Counted from the stretch's first letter, positions 1-10,516 are shown. The stretch is DNA of 64,000 nt from Acinetobacter bereziniae LMG 1003 = CIP 70.12 (GCF_000368925.1 NZ_KB849755.1:401639-465638), one strand, 5' to 3'. Notes: generated by a model from the letters alone, not told the origin. Translations and numbers: made by a program.

Positions 1-630
1 CTAAAGCTTCCCATACATATTCAGCTGGACCTTCTTCTCCAGCATGTGCAACAACCAAAAATCCAGCTTCACGTGCTTTAGCAAAAACACGTTCAAATTT
101 AGCAGGTGGATGCCCTACTTCACTTGAATCTAAACCAACACCAATGATTTGATCTTTATATGGCAGTGCCTGTTCCAAGGTTTCAAAAGCTGCTTCTTCA
201 CTTAAATGACGCAAGAAACACATAATCAAATGTGAACTAATCCCAAGCTTAGCTTTTGCATCATCACATGCACGTTGTAAACCGTTGATCACCGTTGCAA
301 ATGCTACACCACGGTCTGTATGTGTTTGTGGATCAAAGAACATTCGGTATGTACCACATGATCTTCTGCGCATTTCTCAAAATACGCCCAAGCCAAATCA
401 TAGAAATCCTGTTCCTTAACCAGCACATTCGCGCCTGCATAATAAATATCAAGAAATGATTGAAGGTTATGGAAGTTATATGCCTGTTTGACTTCCTCTA
501 CAGATTTATAAGGAATATCAATCTGATTACGTTGAGCAATCGCAAACATGAGTTCTGGCTCGAACGTGCCTTCAATATGTACATGGAGTTCCGCCTTTGG
601 CAAAGCACGGATGAGTTCTAACCTATTCAC
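1..630 (-). pseudogene. add: Adenosine deaminase, frameshifted and cut by the window edge
   Basis: Adenosine deaminase converts adenosine to inosine in purine salvage. The first ~96 codons read normally from the ATG at 630 (MNRLELIRALPKAELHVHIEG), with the metal-binding HxH at His16/His18. At about 341-346 one T is missing on the plus strand: the normal frame would read HTEMFFDPQTHTDRGVA, but the sequence gives HTECSLIHKH and stops at 304. The second frame stays open to position 1 and is clearly the same protein (FLRHLSEEA, GVGLDSSEVGHPPAKF, VVAHAGEEGP, the last being the catalytic HAGE segment). The purine permease lies just upstream on the same strand, which fits a salvage pair. The frameshift may be a real null mutation or a base-call error in a short homopolymer. 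The 3' end lies outside the window. Confidence 0.9.
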
Positions 631-701
631 GATATATCCTCAAAATTCTTAAATTAAATCAAAATATCCAAATCACTTGGATTTATATCTACACATTAAA
701 T

Positions 702-732
702 AAAAAAGGGTGCAAACATGAGTTTACACCCT
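702..732 (-). terminator. Rho-independent terminator after the purine permease
   Basis: On the minus strand, GGGTGTAAAC and GTTTGCACCC form a 10-bp stem with one mismatch around a 4-nt loop, followed by six T. It lies between the permease stop (750) and the add start (630), so it would separate the two transcripts or attenuate read-through into add. Confidence 0.75.
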
Positions 733-749
733 CTACGCATTTCTGGATA

Positions 750-2069
750 TTAGCCACCAAATGCAACGAATTTAATCACCCAAAGCACAGCAATGATCCA
801 CACCATATAAGGTACAGTTCTAGCTTTACCTGTAAACAGTTTAACCAAAGCATAGCTAATGAATCCCATTGCAATACCATCTGCAATTGAGTAGGCAAAA
901 GGCATAAATACGATGGTCAAAAATGCTGGAACAGCTTCGGTAATGTCATCCCATTCAATGTTGGTGATCCCTTGGATCATCAATACACCAACAAATAATA
1001 ATGCTGGTGCTGTTGCAAAACCAGGAACAGATTGAGCAAGCGGTGCTAGGAATAAACATGCAAGGAATAATAAACCCACAACAACAGCAGTTAAACCTGT
1101 ACGACCACCAGCAGCAACACCTGCGGATGATTCAATATAAGGTGTCGTTGAAGATGTTCCTAAGGCAGCACCTGCAACAATTGCAGTAGAGTCTGCAAAC
1201 AATGCTTTTTTCAAACGTGGCAATTTACCATCTTTTAACAAACCTGCACGATGTGAAACACCAACCAATGTGCCTGTTGAGTCAAAAAGATCAACCAAGA
1301 AGAATACAAAGATAACGCCTACCAAACTTGCTGAAAATAAATTTTCAAAATTCATTTGCATGAACGTTGGTGCAATTGAAGGAATTGTACCCACAACACC
1401 CTTAAACTCGTTTAAGCCGAGCGCTGTTGCAATTCCTGTTACTGCTAAAATGCTGATAATAATTGCACCACGAACTTTATAGTGATGCATAATGACTGTG
1501 AGGAAAAAGCCTAACAAAGTCAATAAAACAGTCGGTTGTTTTAAATCACCTAAACCAACCAGCGTTGCTTGATTCGCAACAATAATGCCTGAGTTTTTCA
1601 ATGCAACCAGCGCAAGGAATAAACCAATTCCTCCCCCTATTGCAAACTTCAATGACATTGGAATGGCATTTACAATGGCTTCTCGGATCTTAAACATACT
1701 AATTGCAATGAATACCAATCCAGAAACAAATACAGCAGCCAATGCTGTTTGCCACTCAACCCCCATTCCCAAGCAGACTGAATAAGTAAAATACGCATTC
1801 AACCCCATACCTGGTGCAAGCGCAATTGGATAGTTCGCTACCACCCCCATAACCAAACAACCAATTGCAGCTGCCAAACATGTTGCGACAAATACTGCAC
1901 CATGATCCATACCTGTCTCAGATAGAATCAATGGATTAACAATGATGATATAACACATCGTTAAAAACGTTGTTAAACCTGCAAGTATTTCGGTTCTAAA
2001 CGTTGTTTTGTTTTCACTTAATTTAAATAAGCGTTCGAGCAAACCCGCTGAAGGATTTGGATTCGTCAT
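750..2069 (-). CDS. NCS2-family purine permease (adenine/guanine/hypoxanthine type)
   Basis: A 439-residue inner-membrane proton symporter of the NCS2 AzgA-like subfamily (AdeP/AdeQ/GhxP relatives), expected to import purine bases. The sequence shows many hydrophobic segments and the family signatures: N-terminal RTEILAGLTTFLTMCYIIIV, an early APGMGLNAYF substrate-site segment, FFLVDLFDSTGTLVGVSHRAG, and SSTTPYIESSAGVAAGGRTG. The length is normal for the subfamily. The start is supported by an AGGGG Shine-Dalgarno 8 nt before the ATG. Its neighbour, adenosine deaminase, fits purine uptake and salvage. Substrate preference among adenine, guanine and hypoxanthine cannot be read from the sequence. 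I looked for a purine riboswitch in the upstream 150 bp and saw none. Confidence 0.88.
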   Translation of the reverse strand: MTNPNPSAGLLERLFKLSENKTTFRTEILAGLTTFLTMCYIIIVNPLILSETGMDHGAVFVATCLAAAIGCLVMGVVANYPIALAPGMGLNAYFTYSVCLGMGVEWQTALAAVFVSGLVFIAISMFKIREAIVNAIPMSLKFAIGGGIGLFLALVALKNSGIIVANQATLVGLGDLKQPTVLLTLLGFFLTVIMHHYKVRGAIIISILAVTGIATALGLNEFKGVVGTIPSIAPTFMQMNFENLFSASLVGVIFVFFLVDLFDSTGTLVGVSHRAGLLKDGKLPRLKKALFADSTAIVAGAALGTSSTTPYIESSAGVAAGGRTGLTAVVVGLLFLACLFLAPLAQSVPGFATAPALLFVGVLMIQGITNIEWDDITEAVPAFLTIVFMPFAYSIADGIAMGFISYALVKLFTGKARTVPYMVWIIAVLWVIKFVAFGG

Positions 2070-2204
2070 TGTTGAGCCCCTGTTAAGTTTGAGCTATTCG
2101 TTGATAAAATCGAGTTGATTGAGTAAATGATACATGGCATCAATTTAGCCGTAGTTAAGCATTCAATAAACATACCAAAATGACATTTCCGATAAAAAAC
2201 TTGA

Positions 2205-2233
2205 ATTAAAAAAGCTGCGAATGCGCAGCTTTA
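2205..2233 (-). terminator. Rho-independent terminator of the small membrane protein gene
   Basis: A perfect stem AAAGCTGCG/CGCAGCTTT closes a short loop at 2211-2232. On the minus strand it is followed by a run of six T. It lies downstream of the gene at 2382-2573. Confidence 0.7.
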
Positions 2234-2381
2234 ATATTCTAGAATGTATAAACGGACTTGATCGGTTATATTTCGCAAATTATATCATACTGTTTATATA
2301 ATTTTATCAAACTGAACGTCCTCCCCCGTTCATTTCATCGGATCTGATAATTTTTGAACATCAGCATAGCCACTCTTGAGA

Positions 2382-2573
2382 TTATATGGATGAATGATTG
2401 CCCTTTAAAATACGCTGATTATTTGGGTTCGCTTCAACATTTTTAATGGTTAAATTTGCTTCTTTAATGATATTCAGCATTTCTTGCTGTTTTTTCTGTT
2501 GCGTATCCACATAGGTAAAATAACCAAGAAATAAAATCCCAACGAAGACTGTCAAAGTTATGAGCTTTACCAT
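2382..2573 (-). CDS. Small single-pass membrane protein, unknown function
   Basis: A 63-residue reading frame. Residues ~4-20 (LITLTVFVGILFLGYFT) form one hydrophobic helix, followed by a Gln/Lys/Asn-rich, probably periplasmic tail. There is no strong Shine-Dalgarno, but a clear terminator follows at 2205-2233 and the region is otherwise empty, which supports a real gene. I do not recognise a family. It could also be a chance open frame. Confidence 0.45.
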   Translation of the reverse strand: MVKLITLTVFVGILFLGYFTYVDTQQKKQQEMLNIIKEANLTIKNVEANPNNQRILKGNHSSI

Positions 2574-2908
2574 TTTTAAATCATGTCAAGTGATAAATTT
2601 CGGCGATTATACATATATTTTGTGACTTGTATAACACTTTTATCTAAAAAAATGAATCAAGATACATTTATTAAAATATCGCACTTGAACAGTGCATTTT
2701 TATGGACCAAACACCCTAAAATGACAACAATTAAAGCAAAATTCGGTTTAGGGCGGTAAGTTTGAGACTTGCTTAAATTAACCTACACATCGTCTATCAA
2801 GGAGGTGTACATCTTCATTGATGATACACGGCATAGCAAAATCTAAAAGACTCAATACGAGAAAAAAACCACAAAGCATTATTCAATAATCAACATTGAT
2901 GAATGCTT
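2574..2908. other. Intergenic region, 335 bp
   Basis: AT-rich spacer between two leftward genes. It holds the probable promoter of the small membrane protein and, at its right end, the terminator-like hairpin of the efflux operon. I see no further gene, tRNA or repeat. Confidence 0.5.
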
Positions 2909-2909
2909 T
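2862..2909 (-). terminator. Probable terminator of the efflux operon
   Basis: AAAGCATT (2873-2880) pairs with AATGCTTT (2902-2909) around a 21-nt loop. On the minus strand a T-rich tract (GGTTTTTTTC) follows shortly after the stem. The long loop makes this weaker than the other terminators listed. Confidence 0.45.
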
Positions 2910-4306
2910 TAATTAATCTGTCCGCCTGATGCTGCAATCAATTGTGCTGTATTGTTTAACTGTCGTTGTTTTAATTCCAAAGTTGCTTGTTCTGCTTGTA
3001 AGCGCAAATTTTGTGCCGTAACCACTTCTAAATAACTCACCATACCTGCTTGATAACGGCGAGTGACCACTTGTTCATTTTCTCTTGCTAATTCAAATAA
3101 ACGACTTTGTTCATTTTGTTGTTGCCTAAAACTGGCAGATTGTAGAAGTGCATCTTCAACTTCCTTCCATCCTGTTAAAACCGTTTGTTTATAATTCGCC
3201 GTTTTTTCAGCATAACGTGCTTGTGCAAGCTCAATTTCAGCTTTACGTTTACCACCATCAAAAATAATTGATGTCGCTTGCAAACCTGTTGACCATAAGT
3301 ATTGTGGCGCTTGGAATAATTGACTCAAAGTTTGAGCATTGACTGAGCCATTTATACCGATACTAAGATCAGGTAGCCAAGCCGTTTGCGCTAATCCAAG
3401 TTCTGCATGTGTGGCTGCGAGTTCTCGTTCAGCACGTCGAACATCTGGACGCTGAATTAATAAACGGCTAGGAATTTGTGTGGGTAAAACAGGTATTTGA
3501 AAGGTTTGTTGCTGCCGAGCCATGTGAAATTGTGAAACCGTTTTGCCCTGTAGTACAGCCAAAATATTTTCTTGTAAATCACGATCACGTTGTATTTCAA
3601 TCTGCTGAATTTCAACTTGTTTGCGCTGTGTTTCTGCTTGAATCACATCTGCACGTGCGATCATTCCAGCAAGATATTGGTTATTGAGAATCTCGACAGA
3701 TCGTGAATAACTTTTTTGGGTTTGCTGTAATACCGCTAACTGCGCATCCAATATCCGTATATTCCAATAAGCCTCTGTTGCTAATAATTGCTGATTGAGT
3801 CTTACAGCATCTAAGTCTGCTTGAGAAGCGGCTAGATTTGCATTTTGCCCTTCAATCGCTTTTGCAACTCTGCCCCACAAATCTGGGATCCAACTGACTT
3901 GAATACCCGTAGACCATTGATTTTTTGCTGAGCTTTGCTTGGTTGCTTGACGATTTACTCCACCCTCTACGGTTAACTTTGCTGAACGTTGCGCATACTG
4001 TTGGTTGAGTAATGCGGCAGCTTGCAGATATCGTGCTTCAGCCTGTTTTAAATCCAAATTTTCGAGATTGAGTTGTTGCATCAATTGATTCAAGGTTGAA
4101 TCATGATAAATCTCCCACCATGCAATTGAGTGTATTTTTAAATTTTTGGTTTGTTTCCAGTTTAAAGTTGAATATTTATAGTGCTGATCTGCTTGAATAA
4201 TTGGCACTTGATATTGCGGTGGATGCCAAACTTTGGTTAATTGACATGCTGTCAGGAACAACATACAACTTAGACTGATCACATTTTTTTTGATTAAATT
4301 TTGCAT
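2909..4306 (-). CDS. Outer-membrane efflux lipoprotein (TolC/OprM/NodT family)
   Basis: A 465-residue outer-membrane factor that forms the exit duct of the RND pump encoded just upstream. It starts with a lipoprotein signal peptide and lipobox (LFLTAC, Cys21). The TolC-type duplicated repeats are visible: first half ~60-250 (NLENLDLKQAEARYLQAAAL), second half ~290-460 (PDVRRAERELAATHAELGLA and QAGMVSYLEVVTAQNLRLQAE). The length is normal for OprM-like proteins. It is the last gene of the operon, 10 bp after the second RND gene, as in Pseudomonas muxABC-opmB. Function is by family and context; the export substrates are unknown. Confidence 0.88.
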   Translation of the reverse strand: MQNLIKKNVISLSCMLFLTACQLTKVWHPPQYQVPIIQADQHYKYSTLNWKQTKNLKIHSIAWWEIYHDSTLNQLMQQLNLENLDLKQAEARYLQAAALLNQQYAQRSAKLTVEGGVNRQATKQSSAKNQWSTGIQVSWIPDLWGRVAKAIEGQNANLAASQADLDAVRLNQQLLATEAYWNIRILDAQLAVLQQTQKSYSRSVEILNNQYLAGMIARADVIQAETQRKQVEIQQIEIQRDRDLQENILAVLQGKTVSQFHMARQQQTFQIPVLPTQIPSRLLIQRPDVRRAERELAATHAELGLAQTAWLPDLSIGINGSVNAQTLSQLFQAPQYLWSTGLQATSIIFDGGKRKAEIELAQARYAEKTANYKQTVLTGWKEVEDALLQSASFRQQQNEQSRLFELARENEQVVTRRYQAGMVSYLEVVTAQNLRLQAEQATLELKQRQLNNTAQLIAASGGQIN

Positions 4307-4316
4307 GTTATAGTTC

Positions 4317-7300
4317 CTATTGACCAGACTGAACGATATGGCTGCGCTTCAATCTTGCGCAAAATTCTGCGCATTTTTCCAAAGCTAAATATAAGACAGG
4401 TGTGCTATATAAGGTGAATAACTGACCCAGTGCTAATCCACCCACAATGACAACACCTAAAGGTTGGCGTAACTCAGCCCCTTCAGCCCAGCTAAGTGCC
4501 AAAGGAATCGCGCCAAGTAATGCTGCGCTATTGGTCATTAAAATCGGACGAAAACGCAAGCTTGCAGCAGACAACACAGATTGGTATGCGGACTTACCTT
4601 GACGCCGTTCAAGCAAAGTAAAATCAATTAAAAGGATGGCATTTTTCACCACGATACCTATCAACAAAAACATGCCTAAAAGTGCAATGAGGGTAAATTG
4701 GAAATCAAATAACCATAGGGTAAATAGCGCTCCCAATGCCACAGCTGGGATGGTAGATAAAATAGTTAAGGGATGAACAACACTCTCATAAGTAATCCCC
4801 AATAGAATATAAATCAGGAGTATCACCACCAAAATTAACCATGCTGTGCTTAAGCCACCTTGTAAACTTTCTGCTTCTACATCTTTATCCGTGGTCATAA
4901 ATATTTCATTGGGCAACATCACTTCAGGCAAAACAGATCGTATCGCAGCATCGGCCTGTTCATAACTGTAACCTTGTTTCACCACATAACCGATACCCAT
5001 CGCTGCAAACTGATTACGGCGATATACTCGATCATTACTAATCCCATATGACCATTTGGCAAAATTACTCAATGGTACCGATGCACCCTGTTGATTTGGT
5101 ATACGCACATTCGCCAAAGCTTCTGGATGCTCAGTAAAATGCTTATCGACTTCCATCACCACATGAAATTGTTGATTTTGATCATAAATGGTTGAAATCT
5201 GACGTTGTGAAAATGAGTTATTCAATACACTCGATATATTTTCAATCTCTACACCCAAACGACGAGCAGCTTCACGATCTATATCTAATGTGACATGCTG
5301 AGCGCCTTCATCTCCCATGCTTTCAACTTCCTCAAGTTCAGGAAGTTTTTGCATGGCCTGCGCAACTTTGGGCACCCATTGGCGTAATAAGGCAACATTG
5401 TCAGATTGCAGAAGCAACATATAATCTTGGCCACTCCCGCTTGAAAATGGATCATCTAGTTCTAACTCTTGCTTAACACGTGCCGAGAAAATTGCCCCAG
5501 CTTGCCAAGGTGCATTTTGCTTAAGTCGCTCAACAATTTCATGTGAAGATTTTCCACCACGCTCGGCTTTTGGTTTTAAACTCACCATGAGAAAAGAGTT
5601 TGTGGTTCCTCCTGCTCCGCCTGAAGTCCCAATGACATCTTTTACGGCTGGGTCTTTTAATACACTTTGACTGAAACTGGCAATTTTCGGCTGCATAATC
5701 TGAAAAGAGAATCCATCATCACCACGTATAAAGGCATCTACACGACCTGTATCTTGCTCAGGTAGCACCCGTTTCGATAAATTCTGGTAAAGATATGCGG
5801 ATGCCCCAATTGCCCCAATCCACAATAGAATTGCAATATAGGCATGTCCAATCATCCATTTCAGGGAGCGCAAATAGAGCTGAGTTAAATATTGTGTTGT
5901 ACGATGGCTAAACTGGTACAAAGCTTGATGCTGATAACTTTTAAGGGGTTTAAGTGTCCGTGCAGACAAACTGGGGGTGAGAACCAATGACACCAATACA
6001 GATAAAATGACAATAAACACTAAAGTTAAAGAGAACTCTCTAAACAATCGTTCAATCACACCGCCCATAAATAGTACGGAAATAAAAATCACTACCAAAG
6101 CTAAGTTCATTGCCACCAAAGTCGCCCCAACTTCGCTGATACCTTTAATTGCAGCTTGAACAGGCTGTTCACCTTGTTCAATATGACGCTCAATATTTTC
6201 TAAGACGACAATGGCATCGTCCACAACCAATCCGATTGCCACAATCACAGCCATGATCGACAAATTATTCAGTGAAAAACCTGCGAGATAAATCAAGCTA
6301 CATGCGCCAATCAAAGTCACGACCAAGGCAATACTGGGCACAATTGCACTTTGTAAACGTCCCAACATCAATGCGACGACGACGATCACCAAAAACATGG
6401 AAAATAATAAAGTATCACGTGCTTCATCAAGACTGGCTCGAATAATCTCTGATCCATCCATCACGGTGATGAGTTGAGCGTCCGCAGCAATTAAGGCATT
6501 TAATTCAGGTATCTTTTCTTTTATTTTTTCAATGGTCGCAACAGTATTGGCATTGGGTTGACGGCTGATTTTAATAATCACAGCAGGTTGACCATTATGA
6601 AAACCACTGACATAACGATTTTCAACGGAGTCTTGTACCTCTGCAACGTCTTTTAAATGAACCAATGTCTGCGCATTTCGATAAACCACCAAATCAGCAA
6701 AGTCTTGTGCAGTTTTTAAGTCATTTGAAAGTGCGACCTGCCATCGTAATTTTTCAGTCTCTATGACACCCAATGCCTGTGTTCGATTTGCCTGAACAAT
6801 CGCTTCACGAACTTGCTCCAAAGAGATCCCTTGAGCAATCAAAGCATTCGGGTTAAGTGTCACTCTCACCGCAGGCATAGAAGCACCATCAATGGCAACT
6901 TCACCAACACCACTGACTTGAGCAAGATTCGGTTGTAATTGATTCGCAGCAATCTCATAGAGTTTTCCAGCAGATAAATGCTTTGAACTCAATGCCAAAT
7001 AAAGAATCGGGCTTTGACTTGGATTAATTTTAAAATATTCAGGTGGGCTAGGCATACCAGAAGGAAGCTGTGACATAGCAGCATTAATCGCTGCTTGTAC
7101 TTCTCGAGCAGCTTCATTAATGTCCGTATCCAAAGCAAAATGCAAAACCACTTGACTTGAACCTTGACTACTTGAAGAGTTAATGGCTTTAACCCCTGAC
7201 ACGCCCATCATGGCTCGTTCCAAAGGAGTTGCCACTGTTGCAGACATACTTTCTGGACTTGCTCCCGGTAAACTGGCTCGCACAACAATTGTGGGGATAT

Positions 7301-7421
7301 CAGCTTGCGGTAGAGCTGCCACTGGCAAGCGGAAATAAGCCAATATGCCCAACAATACAATTGCTATACCCAACAATATGCTGGCAACGGGTCGATGAAT
7401 AAAGTTTGAGAGCACCTTCAA
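4317..7421 (-). CDS. RND efflux permease, second of a tandem pair (MdtC/MuxC-like)
   Basis: A 1034-residue inner-membrane proton/drug antiporter of the HAE-RND family. The fold is seen as two repeats of transmembrane bundle plus large periplasmic loop. The TM4 proton-relay pair is present in GLVVDDAIVVLENIERH. Translation is probably coupled: the TTG start overlaps the stop of the upstream RND gene (TTGA), with GGGAGAG as ribosome site. Two different RND subunits in one operon is the MdtBC/MuxBC arrangement, where the permease works as a heterotrimer. Assignment as the C-type subunit rests on gene order; substrates are not readable from sequence. Confidence 0.88.
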   Translation of the reverse strand: MKVLSNFIHRPVASILLGIAIVLLGILAYFRLPVAALPQADIPTIVVRASLPGASPESMSATVATPLERAMMGVSGVKAINSSSSQGSSQVVLHFALDTDINEAAREVQAAINAAMSQLPSGMPSPPEYFKINPSQSPILYLALSSKHLSAGKLYEIAANQLQPNLAQVSGVGEVAIDGASMPAVRVTLNPNALIAQGISLEQVREAIVQANRTQALGVIETEKLRWQVALSNDLKTAQDFADLVVYRNAQTLVHLKDVAEVQDSVENRYVSGFHNGQPAVIIKISRQPNANTVATIEKIKEKIPELNALIAADAQLITVMDGSEIIRASLDEARDTLLFSMFLVIVVVALMLGRLQSAIVPSIALVVTLIGACSLIYLAGFSLNNLSIMAVIVAIGLVVDDAIVVLENIERHIEQGEQPVQAAIKGISEVGATLVAMNLALVVIFISVLFMGGVIERLFREFSLTLVFIVILSVLVSLVLTPSLSARTLKPLKSYQHQALYQFSHRTTQYLTQLYLRSLKWMIGHAYIAILLWIGAIGASAYLYQNLSKRVLPEQDTGRVDAFIRGDDGFSFQIMQPKIASFSQSVLKDPAVKDVIGTSGGAGGTTNSFLMVSLKPKAERGGKSSHEIVERLKQNAPWQAGAIFSARVKQELELDDPFSSGSGQDYMLLLQSDNVALLRQWVPKVAQAMQKLPELEEVESMGDEGAQHVTLDIDREAARRLGVEIENISSVLNNSFSQRQISTIYDQNQQFHVVMEVDKHFTEHPEALANVRIPNQQGASVPLSNFAKWSYGISNDRVYRRNQFAAMGIGYVVKQGYSYEQADAAIRSVLPEVMLPNEIFMTTDKDVEAESLQGGLSTAWLILVVILLIYILLGITYESVVHPLTILSTIPAVALGALFTLWLFDFQFTLIALLGMFLLIGIVVKNAILLIDFTLLERRQGKSAYQSVLSAASLRFRPILMTNSAALLGAIPLALSWAEGAELRQPLGVVIVGGLALGQLFTLYSTPVLYLALEKCAEFCARLKRSHIVQSGQ

Positions 7422-10400
7422 GACTCTCTCCCTACTTCATTTGCCGTTATTGTTGATGACTCAGATTTTGAAAAAGATTGTTGCAATCGATCAAAGAATA
7501 AATAAACCACGGGTGTTGTAAATAAGGTGAGTAACTGACTAACAATCAAACCACCGACCATCACGATGCCGAGTGGTTGGCGTGATTCTGCACCAGCGCC
7601 CGAAGCCAACATGAGTGGAATCGCTCCGACCAATGCTGCAAGTGTGGTCATTAAAATCGGACGAAAGCGCATTAATGCTGCTTGATAAATCGCCTGCTGC
7701 GGTGTCAAGCCTTCATTCCTTTGCGCAGCCAAAGCAAAATCGACCATCATGATGCCGTTTTTCTTGACCAGACCAATTAATAGGATGATTCCGATCAATG
7801 CAATCATATCCAACGGTCGTTGTACCAAAAACAAAGCCACTAAAGCACCGATTGCAGCAGAGGGTAATGTTGAAAGAATGGTAATGGGATGAATAAAACT
7901 TTCATATAAAATCCCCAAAACAATATACATCGTGACAATCGCGGCGATGACCAGCCAAAATGTATGTTGTTGGGCATTTTCAAATGCTGCCGCCGCACCT
8001 TGTAATTTCAACTTCACATCGATAGGCAAATTGAGCTGTCGTTCCACTTCATGAATGGTTTTAATTGCATCTCCCAATGCCACACCTGAAGCAAGATTAA
8101 AAGACACACCACTGGCAGGAAATTGTGCTTGTTGTTGTAAAATAGTCGGCACTCTTTTTTGAACAATCGTAGCAACAGTACTGAGTAATATGGGTTCACC
8201 ATTACCATTATGAATATAAGTTTGCCCTAAATGATCCAAACCTTGTGTCAAATCAGGATTGAGCTCTAAGACAATACGATACTGATTTGATTGGGTATAC
8301 AGTGTCGCAATCTGACGTTGGGCAAATAAATTCTGTAAAGCCAAACTAATATCTTCAACGCTTAAACCTAAACGAGATGCAGCATCTCGATTGACCTCAA
8401 TAAATGCCTGTAAACCTTGTCCACTCCCCTCACTGGTGACATCTGCAAATTCAGAACGTTGTGCCAATGCATCTACCAATAGAGGCGTCCATTTTTCTAA
8501 GTCTGAAGCTTGTGTTGCACTTAAGCTGAGTTGATATTGAGTCCGACTAATTTTGTCTTCAATACTCAACTCCTGTACAGGTTGTATCCATCCATAAATA
8601 CCTTGAACTTGACTCATTTGTTTACGCAAACGGGACATCACCAGATCAGCATCATCACGCTCAGCATGTGGCTTTAGGTTAATTAAAATACGCCCATTGC
8701 TCAGTTTCGGATTATTGGCATCTACCCCAATAAATGAAGATAAACTTTCAACCGCAGGATCTTTGAGAATTTGACTGGCAAGTTTTTGCTGACGTTCACT
8801 CATGGCTTGGAATGAAATATCATCTGGTGCTTCAGTTACGACTTGAATCACCCCACTGTCCTGCACTGGGAAAAATCCTTTGGGAATCGCCCAATATAAG
8901 AATCCTGCCAGCAATACTGTACTCAACATTACGACTAAGGTCAGGGGTTGATGGCGAAAAACCCACGCCAACCCTTTAGCATAATAATCAATAACTTGAT
9001 CTAAGCTCCAAGACTTTTTTGAAGTTACAAGCTGAGTATTTTTGAGTAAATAGGCGCACATCATCGGTGTTAATGTTAAAGACACCACCAAAGAAATTGC
9101 GATTGCTGCGGCCAAAGTGACTGCGAACTCATGGAATAAGCGCCCAACGACGTCGCCCATAAACAGTAATGGAATCAGTACTGCGATCAATGAGACTGTC
9201 AAAGATATAAGAGTAAAGCCAATTTCTCGAGCACCTTTCAATGCTGCTTGTAATAAATTTTCTCCAGACTCTCGGTGCCGTGCAATATTTTCCAGCATCA
9301 CAATCGCATCATCGACCACAAAACCCGTCGCAATCGTCAGTGCCATTAAGGTCAGATTATTAACAGAGAAACCTAGAAAATACATCACCACAAAAGTACC
9401 AATAATTGAAAGCGGTACAGCAATACTTGGAATGATGGTTGCAGATAAATTCTTTAAAAACAGAAAGGTCACCATGACCACAAGACAAACAGCAAAAACC
9501 AATTCTTTTTGTACATCGCGAATTGAGCTTCGAATACTTTCCGTACGATCTGTTAAAACCCGAATTTTAACGTTTTCAGGCAAATTCTTTTGTAATTCAG
9601 GCAATACCTGCTTAATTTGATCAGCAACCTGAATCACATTGGCATTCGGTTGGCGTTGAATATTCACCAAAATCGCTGACTGGCTGTCTGCCCAAGCTGC
9701 CATATAACGATCTTCACTACCTTCTATGATCTTTGCCACATCTTTTAAACGTATCGGTGCGCCGTTATTCCATCGCAAAATTAAATTTTCATAATCGTGA
9801 ATTGAGCGAATCTGGTCATTGGCATCCAACATTGTGGTTCGAAAAGGACCATCAAAACTGCCTTTTGGTTGATTGGCATTGGCTGACTGAATCGCTGTTC
9901 GTACTTGCTCTGCACTCATTTTATAAGAAGCAAGCGCTGCTGGATTCATTTGTACCCGTATTGCAGGTCTTTGCCCACCTGCAAGACTGACCATGCCCAC
10001 ACCAGTCAGTTGTGAAAGTTTCTGAGCAACACGTGTATCAACCATGTCATAGACTGTAGTTAAAGGCAAAGTATCAGAACTAATGGCCAAAGTAATCACT
10101 GGAACATCGGCAGGATTAACCTTGCGATACACAGGCGGTGTGGGCAGATCACTGGGTAACTTATTGCTGGCTGTACTTAGTGCGGACTGCACTTCTTGCT
10201 CAACTACACCCAATTCCGCACTGAGTTCAAACTGTAAAGTAATTACCGACGCACCAACAGAACTACTGGACGACATCTGTTTCAACCCTGCAATTTTCCC
10301 CATTTCACGTTCAAGTGGCGCGGTAATGGTTCTTTGCACCGTATCGGGATTTGCACCGGGTTGAAAGGTATATACCTGAATAATCGGATAATCGACTTGT

Positions 10401-10513
10401 GGCAAAGCAGATACAGGGAGCAAACGCCAAACTAAGAAACCACTGAATAACAAGGCAAGCATTAACAGCGTCGTAGCGACTGGACGTAAAATAAAGAATC
10501 GTGAAATATTCAT
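7418..10513 (-). CDS. RND efflux permease, first of a tandem pair (MdtB/MuxB-like)
   Basis: A 1031-residue HAE-RND permease. The N-terminus (MNISRFFILRPVATTLLMLA) and ITAPLEREMGKIAGLKQM are typical. The proton-relay Asp pair is intact in GFVVDDAIVMLENIARH, so both permeases of the pair should be able to move protons. It starts 3 bp after the adaptor gene and overlaps the next RND gene by 4 bp, so the three are likely cotranslated. It has similar length to its partner but clearly different sequence, so the pair is not a recent duplication. Confidence 0.88.
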   Translation of the reverse strand: MNISRFFILRPVATTLLMLALLFSGFLVWRLLPVSALPQVDYPIIQVYTFQPGANPDTVQRTITAPLEREMGKIAGLKQMSSSSSVGASVITLQFELSAELGVVEQEVQSALSTASNKLPSDLPTPPVYRKVNPADVPVITLAISSDTLPLTTVYDMVDTRVAQKLSQLTGVGMVSLAGGQRPAIRVQMNPAALASYKMSAEQVRTAIQSANANQPKGSFDGPFRTTMLDANDQIRSIHDYENLILRWNNGAPIRLKDVAKIIEGSEDRYMAAWADSQSAILVNIQRQPNANVIQVADQIKQVLPELQKNLPENVKIRVLTDRTESIRSSIRDVQKELVFAVCLVVMVTFLFLKNLSATIIPSIAVPLSIIGTFVVMYFLGFSVNNLTLMALTIATGFVVDDAIVMLENIARHRESGENLLQAALKGAREIGFTLISLTVSLIAVLIPLLFMGDVVGRLFHEFAVTLAAAIAISLVVSLTLTPMMCAYLLKNTQLVTSKKSWSLDQVIDYYAKGLAWVFRHQPLTLVVMLSTVLLAGFLYWAIPKGFFPVQDSGVIQVVTEAPDDISFQAMSERQQKLASQILKDPAVESLSSFIGVDANNPKLSNGRILINLKPHAERDDADLVMSRLRKQMSQVQGIYGWIQPVQELSIEDKISRTQYQLSLSATQASDLEKWTPLLVDALAQRSEFADVTSEGSGQGLQAFIEVNRDAASRLGLSVEDISLALQNLFAQRQIATLYTQSNQYRIVLELNPDLTQGLDHLGQTYIHNGNGEPILLSTVATIVQKRVPTILQQQAQFPASGVSFNLASGVALGDAIKTIHEVERQLNLPIDVKLKLQGAAAAFENAQQHTFWLVIAAIVTMYIVLGILYESFIHPITILSTLPSAAIGALVALFLVQRPLDMIALIGIILLIGLVKKNGIMMVDFALAAQRNEGLTPQQAIYQAALMRFRPILMTTLAALVGAIPLMLASGAGAESRQPLGIVMVGGLIVSQLLTLFTTPVVYLFFDRLQQSFSKSESSTITANEVGRES

Positions 10514-10516
10514 GAT

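Noticed and set aside
2070..2200. Purine riboswitch upstream of the purine permease
   Set aside because: The stretch lacks the conserved junction and loop sequences of the purine aptamer.
9117..9620. Open frame of 167 codons opposite the RND gene
   Set aside because: Antisense shadow of a well-supported RND permease, with no family resemblance.
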